A DNA stretch of 9,269 nucleotides from Candidatus Iainarchaeum sp. GTDB taxonomy: Archaea; Iainarchaeota; Iainarchaeia; JAADDC01. Where the stretch lies: NCBI GenBank assembly GCA_015520865.1, contig WAPE01000107.1, positions 1-9,269 of the forward strand, read 5' to 3'. This document shows positions 4,269 through 9,269 of this stretch, one piece after another (position 1 is the stretch's first letter; the number at the start of each line of letters is the position of its first letter). The position numbers and the translations under genes are program-made. The notes under the pieces were generated by a model. It was not told where the DNA came from, ran no database searches, and worked only from the letters and a program-made list of their open reading frames with translations.

Positions 4269-5738
4269 ATGGGGTATTGGGAACTCGTAGACGCATACTT
4301 CAAGAACGAGACCCTTGTGAGTCAGCAGATCGATTCCTACAACCAATTTGTTGAAGAAAGGATCCCCGAGATCATCGAAGAACACTCGACGATCGATCCA
4401 GAGGTAGGAGACCTCGTCATCGAGGTGAAGGGTCACCACATTGAACAGCCCTTCGTAACGGAGATCGACGGCGCCGTTAGAAGGCTCTATCCCATGGAGG
4501 CGAGGATAAGGAACAGGAGCTATATGGCGCCCATCTACCTCGATATGATCGCCATCCGAAGGAACGTCGAGATCCAAAGGGCAAGGATAAGGATCGGTGA
4601 GATACCCGTTATGGTAAAATCCTCCCTCTGTTGGCTCAACGGGCTCTCTCCAAAGGAGCTCATAGCCCTAGGAGAAGACCCCCTCGACTTTGGAGGCTAC
4701 TTCATTATCAACGGTGTCGAAAAGGCGCTTGTAGCCCACGACGAACCGGCACCCAACAAAATCATGGTTTCTCGGGCGGATGAGCAGAAGTCAAAGATCA
4801 TAGCCCAGGTCTTTTCCCGGAAGGGAGCCTACACGGGCAAGACGATGGTTATAAGAAGGAAGGACGGTATCTGGAACGTTTCGTTCCCGTCGGTTCTCCA
4901 AATCCGCTGGACGGTTCTCATGAGGGCCCTTGGATTCACGGACGACCAAGAAATCCTCGACGCCCTTATAGGAGAAAAAGAGGTTGTAAACGACGTTCTC
5001 CTGAACCTAGAGCAGTCCGATGTCAAAACCGAAGAGGAGGCCCTAGAAATTATAGGAAGGATCGTCGCGCCGGGTCAGATAAGGGATTACCAGCTTAGAA
5101 GAGCCCAGGAGGTCATCGACAACTTCCTACTCCCCCACATCGGAACGGAGCCAGAGCATCGGAAGGCAAAGGGCTACTTCCTCATCCGGATGGCCGAGAG
5201 AACATCGGAGGTATACTACAACCTTCGTCCCATCGACGACAAGGATCACCTTGCAAACAAGAGGATCGAGCTAGCCGGTCAGCTCATGGAGACCCTCTTT
5301 GTTTTCGCCCTAAGGGCCCTCATAAGGGACATACGCTTCCAGGTAGAAAGGGCACTAGCCCGAAGAAAGAGGATAAGGCTCCAGACAATCGTTCGACCCG
5401 GAGCCTTCACAGACGCCGTTTATTTCGCCATGAATACAGGCACCTGGCCCAATAGGAGAACGGGTGTTTCTCAAATTCTAAATAGGACGAACTTCATCGC
5501 TCCTATTTACGAGCTCAACCGTGTGAAGTCGCCCCTATCCAAGAAGAGGAAGAACTTCGAGGCAAGGGAGGTCCACGGTACCCACTTTGGCAGGTTCTGT
5601 CCCATTCAAACCCCCGAAGGTCAGTCCTGTGGTCTCGTGAAGTACTTCGCCCTTATGGCAAGGACGACTACAGCATCCGATCCCGAAAGAATTGAAAGGC
5701 TCTTGAGGAAGCTTGGCGTAACTACGGTGGTAGGATGA
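4269..5738 (+). CDS. rpoB2: DNA-directed RNA polymerase subunit B'' (N-terminal half of the second-largest subunit)
   Basis: This 489-residue protein is the N-terminal part of the split archaeal B subunit (Rpb2 / bacterial beta), covering the protrusion, lobe and fork regions. Supporting blocks are IPVMVKSSLCWL, the DFGGYFIINGVEK block, DDKDHLANKRIELAGQLME, WPNRRTGVSQILNRTNF, FEAREVHGTHFGRFCP and TPEGQSCGLVKYFALM. The 489 residues are normal for split B''. The start follows the rpoH stop directly and has a perfect GGTGATC site. Two conserved regions differ from what I know of the family. The LRR-type segment near the active-centre fork reads YELNRVKSPL at 414-423, and the CPxETPEG motif reads CPIQTPEG at 444-451. 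The stop overlaps the rpoB1 start by four bases (ATGA). The split form is typical of methanogens, Archaeoglobi and haloarchaea. Confidence 0.96.
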   Translation: MGYWELVDAYFKNETLVSQQIDSYNQFVEERIPEIIEEHSTIDPEVGDLVIEVKGHHIEQPFVTEIDGAVRRLYPMEARIRNRSYMAPIYLDMIAIRRNVEIQRARIRIGEIPVMVKSSLCWLNGLSPKELIALGEDPLDFGGYFIINGVEKALVAHDEPAPNKIMVSRADEQKSKIIAQVFSRKGAYTGKTMVIRRKDGIWNVSFPSVLQIRWTVLMRALGFTDDQEILDALIGEKEVVNDVLLNLEQSDVKTEEEALEIIGRIVAPGQIRDYQLRRAQEVIDNFLLPHIGTEPEHRKAKGYFLIRMAERTSEVYYNLRPIDDKDHLANKRIELAGQLMETLFVFALRALIRDIRFQVERALARRKRIRLQTIVRPGAFTDAVYFAMNTGTWPNRRTGVSQILNRTNFIAPIYELNRVKSPLSKKRKNFEAREVHGTHFGRFCPIQTPEGQSCGLVKYFALMARTTTASDPERIERLLRKLGVTTVVG

Positions 5739-7549
5739 AGGAAGCAAAGGTTTACGTAAACGGTAGGCTGCTGGGCTTTCATCCCGATCCAAAGAAGCTT
5801 GTAGAAGAGTTGAGAAAGCGAAGGAGGAGCGGTCAAATACCCTATACGGTCTCCGTTACGTATTACGAAAACACGAACGAGGTTTACATCTACACAGATG
5901 CAGGAAGGCTTGCCCGACCCCTCATCGTCGTGAAGAACGGCAAGCCACTCCTAACAAAGACCCACCTGAAGATGCTCAAGGAGGGGAAGCTCACCTGGGA
6001 CCAGCTCGTCCGGCAGGGTATCATCGAGTACCTCGATCCCGAGGAAGAGGAGAACGCCTATATAGCTGAAAAGGAAGAAGACTTGACACCAGAGCATACC
6101 CACCTTGAGATCCATCCTGCCCTCGTTCTCAGCTTCGGAGTAAACCTCATTCCTTGGCCTGAAAGGAACCTGACGACAAGGCTCCTCCACGGATCCAAGA
6201 TGGGAGACCAGGGTCTAGGTCTTTATGCCTCCAACTTCAGGATTCGAACCGATACGATGAGCTACGTGCTCTACTATCCTCAAAAGCCCATCGTAAGAAC
6301 CCGCGTGTTCAAGTACGCCCACCTTGACAAGCGCCCCTATGGACAGAACATCGTGGTAGCAGTTCTCCCGTTCGAAGGATACAACATGATGGACGCCATC
6401 ATTATGAACAAAGACTCCATAGAGAGGGCGCTATTCAGGGCGGTGTTCTTCAGGACCTATGAAGCTGTAGAAAGGAGGTATCCCGGAGGCCAGAAGGACA
6501 GGTTCGAGATCCCCTCCGAGGAGGTAAGCGGATACCTTGGAGAGGAAGCTTATCACGCCCTCGGTGAGGACGGTATTGCCATTCCGGAAACAAAGGTGAA
6601 GGGTGGTGACGCCCTCGTCGGAAGGACGTCCCCGCCAAGGTTCCTTGAGGACGTTGCCCACTTTGGAATTATGGAAGAGAAGAGGAGGGAGAACTCCGTC
6701 CTTGTCAGACCCGATGAAGAAGGCTACGTCGACACGGTGATGATAACCTCCGATGAGAACGGAAACAGGCTCGTAAAGATCAAGCTTCGCCAGGAGAAGA
6801 TCCCGGAGATAGGAGACAAGTTCACGGCGAGGATGGGACAGAAGGGTGTTATCGGTATGATCGTGCCACAAGAGGACATGCCCTTCACGGCTCAGGGAAT
6901 CGTTCCTGACCTCATCTTCAACTCCCACGCATTTATCTCCCGTATGACGGTTTCCTACGTCCTCGAGATCCTCGGAGCGAAGGCAGCAGCTTTGGAAGGT
7001 TGGGAAGAAGTGGATGCGACGATGGGAGAAGGTATGGAAGCCGAAGACTTCGAGAAAATCCTAAGGGCTCATGGCTTTAGAAGGACCGGAAAGGAGACCC
7101 TCTACGACGGAAAAACTGGAGAAGAGATTGATGCCGACATCTTCATTGGACCCATCTATTACCTCAGGCTGAAGCACCTCGTCTCCCAGAAGTTCCAGGC
7201 AAGGGCCAGAGGTCCCATCCAGATCCTCACACGCCAGCCCACAGAGGGTAGGAGCAGGGAAGGTGGTATAAGGTTCGGTGAGATGGAGAGGGATACCCTC
7301 ATTGGTCACGGAGCTGCCATGACGCTCTACGAGCGACTCGTCGAGGAATCCGACAAGACAAAGATCCTCGTCTGTGAGAAGTGTGGAAACATCGGTATAG
7401 ACGACGCCATAAGGAAGAAGAGGTATTGCCCCGTTTGTGGATCCACAAAGGTCCACGAGGTTGAGGTTTCCTACGCGTTTAAGCTCCTCCTGGATGAGCT
7501 AAAATCCCTCGGGATCTATCCGAAGCTAATACTAAAGGATAAGGCGTGA
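5735..7549 (+). CDS. rpoB1: DNA-directed RNA polymerase subunit B' (C-terminal half of the second-largest subunit)
   Basis: This 604-residue protein is the C-terminal part of the split B subunit, which forms the hybrid-binding region, wall, clamp contact and much of the active centre. Visible blocks are LDPEEEENAYIA, LTPEHTHLEI, GGDALVGRTSPPRFLE, GDKFTARMGQKG (360-371) with the two nucleotide-contacting lysines K362 and K370 kept, RGPIQILTRQPTEGRSREGG, RFGEMERDTLIGHGAA, and a C-terminal zinc site C547/C550/C565/C568. Several usually invariant residues are changed: GYNMMDA for GYNxEDA (M219), RMGQKG for RHGQKG (M367), NSHAFISRMT for NPHAxPSRMT, QKFQARARGP for DKxHARARGP, and D158 for the basic residue before Q159. 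The frame is intact and otherwise well conserved, so I read it as a functional but divergent subunit. GGTGG at 5726-5730 precedes the ATG. Confidence 0.95.
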   Translation: MKEAKVYVNGRLLGFHPDPKKLVEELRKRRRSGQIPYTVSVTYYENTNEVYIYTDAGRLARPLIVVKNGKPLLTKTHLKMLKEGKLTWDQLVRQGIIEYLDPEEEENAYIAEKEEDLTPEHTHLEIHPALVLSFGVNLIPWPERNLTTRLLHGSKMGDQGLGLYASNFRIRTDTMSYVLYYPQKPIVRTRVFKYAHLDKRPYGQNIVVAVLPFEGYNMMDAIIMNKDSIERALFRAVFFRTYEAVERRYPGGQKDRFEIPSEEVSGYLGEEAYHALGEDGIAIPETKVKGGDALVGRTSPPRFLEDVAHFGIMEEKRRENSVLVRPDEEGYVDTVMITSDENGNRLVKIKLRQEKIPEIGDKFTARMGQKGVIGMIVPQEDMPFTAQGIVPDLIFNSHAFISRMTVSYVLEILGAKAAALEGWEEVDATMGEGMEAEDFEKILRAHGFRRTGKETLYDGKTGEEIDADIFIGPIYYLRLKHLVSQKFQARARGPIQILTRQPTEGRSREGGIRFGEMERDTLIGHGAAMTLYERLVEESDKTKILVCEKCGNIGIDDAIRKKRYCPVCGSTKVHEVEVSYAFKLLLDELKSLGIYPKLILKDKA

Positions 7550-7553
7550 GAAC

Positions 7554-9269
7554 ATGGCAAGTAAGAAGACGATTGGAGCCATCGAGTTTGGGATTCTCTC
7601 CCCCGAGATGATTAGGAAGATGAGTACCGTAGAAGTAACGGTACCTGAAACCTACGACGCAGATGGCTTCCCCGTCGAAGGGGGCCTTATGGACCCAAGG
7701 ATGGGTGTCGTAGACCCTGGACTAAGGTGTAAAACCTGCGGACAGAAGATGAATAAGTGTCCCGGCCACTTTGGAAGAATAGAGCTCGTTAGACCTGTCA
7801 TTCATACCGAATACATCAAATACGTTGAAGGTTTCCTCCAGGCGACTTGCCCCAAGTGCGGAAGGCTTGTTTTCTCCGACGAGACAATAGAAAAAGTAAA
7901 GAAGAAGTATCCTCCCAAGGCGAGGTTCAAGTACTTCGCCAAGAAGGGAGCAGAGGTTAGGAAGTGTCCCCACTGTGGATACGAAAGGCCTAAAATCAAG
8001 TTCGAAAAGCCCTACAACTTCTTCGAGATCGTAGGAGATGAAGAAAGGAAGATATGGCCTACTGAAATAAGGGAGCGCCTCGAAAGGATCCCAGACAAAG
8101 ATGTAGAAGCCATGGGCTTTGACCCCAAGAAGTTCCGACCAGAATGGCTCATCCTAACGGTTCTCCCCGTTCCTCCCGTAACTATAAGGCCCTCCATCAT
8201 TCTGGAGACCGGTGAAAGGGCAGAAGATGACCTAACCCACAAGCTGGCCGATATCGTTTACACGAATCAGCGACTCAAGGAGAACATCGAAGCAGGAGCT
8301 CCACAACTCATTATAGAGGACCTCTGGGACCTACTACAGTATCACGTGACGACCTTTTTCAACAACGAGGCGCCGGGTGTCCCTCCATCACGACACAGGT
8401 CTGGAAGACCCCTCAAGACTCTTGTTCAGAGGCTGAAGGGTAAGGAGGGGAGGTTCAGGTATAACCTCTCCGGTAAGCGTGTGAACTTTGCCGGAAGGAC
8501 CGTCATCTCACCGGATCTCAAGATCTCGGTGGGTGAGGTTGGCGTCCCACAGCTTATGGCAGAAGAGATAACCGTTCCGGTTCACGTCACAGAGTGGAAC
8601 ATCGAAGAGGTAAAGGAGCTCATCAAGAGGGACGAGTATCCGAGGGCCCTATACATCATTCGGCCCAACGGAACGAGGAAGAGGATAACACCGGATAACA
8701 GAGAGGACATACTGGAAGAGCTCGCACCGGGATACATCGTCGAGCGCCAGATCATGGACGGCGATATCGCCCTCTTCAACCGGCAACCATCCCTCCACAG
8801 GATCTCCCTCATGGCCCACAAGGTAAGGGTGCTTCCCGGAAAGACGCTAAGGATAAACCCCTTGGCAAACAAGCCCTACAATGCTGACTTCGACGGAGAC
8901 GAAATGAACATACACTTCGTCCAAACGAAGGATGCACAAACAGAGGCCCGGGAGCTTATAGCGGTAAAGTACAACATGATCTCACCCCGCCACGGTAGGA
9001 TCCTCGTCACGGCGGATGAGGATGCCCTTACGGGTATGTTCATATTAACGTGGAAGGAAACGAGACTGACGAAGGAGCAGGCGGCGGAACTCCTATACGC
9101 GGTTGGTATAACGGAGCTCCCCGAACCTGACGAAGACGGTCTCATCTCTGGAAAGAAGATCTTTTCGATGTTACTGCCAAAGGACATGAACCTAGAGTTC
9201 CCATCCAAGCTCTGCGACTACGCAAAGAGGTTAGGCTACTGTGAGGACTGTAAGAACTGTCCCTACGAT
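7554..9269 (+). CDS. rpoA1: DNA-directed RNA polymerase subunit A' (N-terminal part of the largest subunit), truncated by window end
   Basis: A' forms the clamp, the active site and part of the pore. The first 572 codons are present; full archaeal A' is usually around 870-900 residues, so about a third is missing. The ATG lies four bases after the rpoB1 stop. Visible in order: IEFGILSPEMIRKMS, the clamp zinc site C59/C62/C69/H72, a second zinc site C99/C102/C138/C141, GRFRYNLSGKRVNFAGRTVISPD, FNRQPSLHR, and the catalytic NADFDGD at 443-449, whose three aspartates (445, 447, 449) hold the catalytic magnesium. The visible C-terminal CEDCKNCPYD is a normal family motif. Two stretches differ from the archaeal consensus I know: NPLANKPYNADFDGD for NLCVCPPYNADFDGD, and GRILVTADEDALTG (481-494) where the family has GGPIxGxxQDxxxG. 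The magnesium-binding residues themselves are intact. Confidence 0.96.
   Translation, partial: MASKKTIGAIEFGILSPEMIRKMSTVEVTVPETYDADGFPVEGGLMDPRMGVVDPGLRCKTCGQKMNKCPGHFGRIELVRPVIHTEYIKYVEGFLQATCPKCGRLVFSDETIEKVKKKYPPKARFKYFAKKGAEVRKCPHCGYERPKIKFEKPYNFFEIVGDEERKIWPTEIRERLERIPDKDVEAMGFDPKKFRPEWLILTVLPVPPVTIRPSIILETGERAEDDLTHKLADIVYTNQRLKENIEAGAPQLIIEDLWDLLQYHVTTFFNNEAPGVPPSRHRSGRPLKTLVQRLKGKEGRFRYNLSGKRVNFAGRTVISPDLKISVGEVGVPQLMAEEITVPVHVTEWNIEEVKELIKRDEYPRALYIIRPNGTRKRITPDNREDILEELAPGYIVERQIMDGDIALFNRQPSLHRISLMAHKVRVLPGKTLRINPLANKPYNADFDGDEMNIHFVQTKDAQTEARELIAVKYNMISPRHGRILVTADEDALTGMFILTWKETRLTKEQAAELLYAVGITELPEPDEDGLISGKKIFSMLLPKDMNLEFPSKLCDYAKRLGYCEDCKNCPYD

Noticed and set aside
4089..4577. 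Long minus-strand open frame under rpoH and rpoB2.
   Set aside because: It is a shadow of the conserved polymerase genes, created by codon bias; it has no promoter or family motif.
5735..7549. The polymerase genes as a decaying second copy, because of the odd residues.
   Set aside because: All frames are intact, the gene order is the classical archaeal operon, zinc sites and the catalytic metal motif are kept, and expression signals are strong.

Overview
This window is archaeal chromosomal DNA, most likely from a thermophilic relative of the Euryarchaeota. Supporting signs are ribosomal protein L44e, an Orc1/Cdc6 initiator, archaeal SepF, and a four-gene archaeal RNA polymerase cluster (rpoH, rpoB2, rpoB1, rpoA1) in which the second-largest subunit is split into B'' and B'. 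Shine-Dalgarno sites of the GGTGATC type and TATA-like boxes agree with this. The frequent AGG/AGA arginine and ATA isoleucine codons suggest heat adaptation. I cannot name the lineage: the polymerase differs from the consensus I know at several positions that are normally nearly invariant.

Layout. At the left edge are 42 bases that may be the 3' end of a convergent gene. Two minus-strand genes follow: L44e (48-341) and orc1/cdc6 (377-1564). A 68-base divergent promoter region separates orc1 from a plus-strand block that runs to the right edge. First come two overlapping gene pairs: sepF with a tail-anchored membrane protein (1633-2690), then a coiled-coil protein with an archaellum FlaD/E-like domain and a MinD/ParA-family ATPase (2742-3946). 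After an 82-base promoter region comes rpoH-rpoB2-rpoB1-rpoA1 (4029 onward), with rpoA1 cut by the window end.

How the genes fit together. SepF anchors FtsZ to the membrane in archaea. MinD-type ATPases position machinery by cycling on and off membranes, and this one ends in an amphipathic helix like a MinD membrane anchor. FlaD/E domains belong to the cytoplasmic part of the archaellum motor. The membrane protein shows an internal duplication of a PepSY-like beta unit. The four genes together look like a membrane-associated division or polarity module next to the replication initiator. This is inference from domain content and gene order and is the most interesting system in the window. The second point of interest is the set of substitutions around the polymerase active centre, spread over B'', B' and A'.

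The window is gene-dense. No stretch above 300 bases lacks a gene. I saw no tRNA, rRNA, CRISPR array, insertion sequence or recognisable origin repeats.
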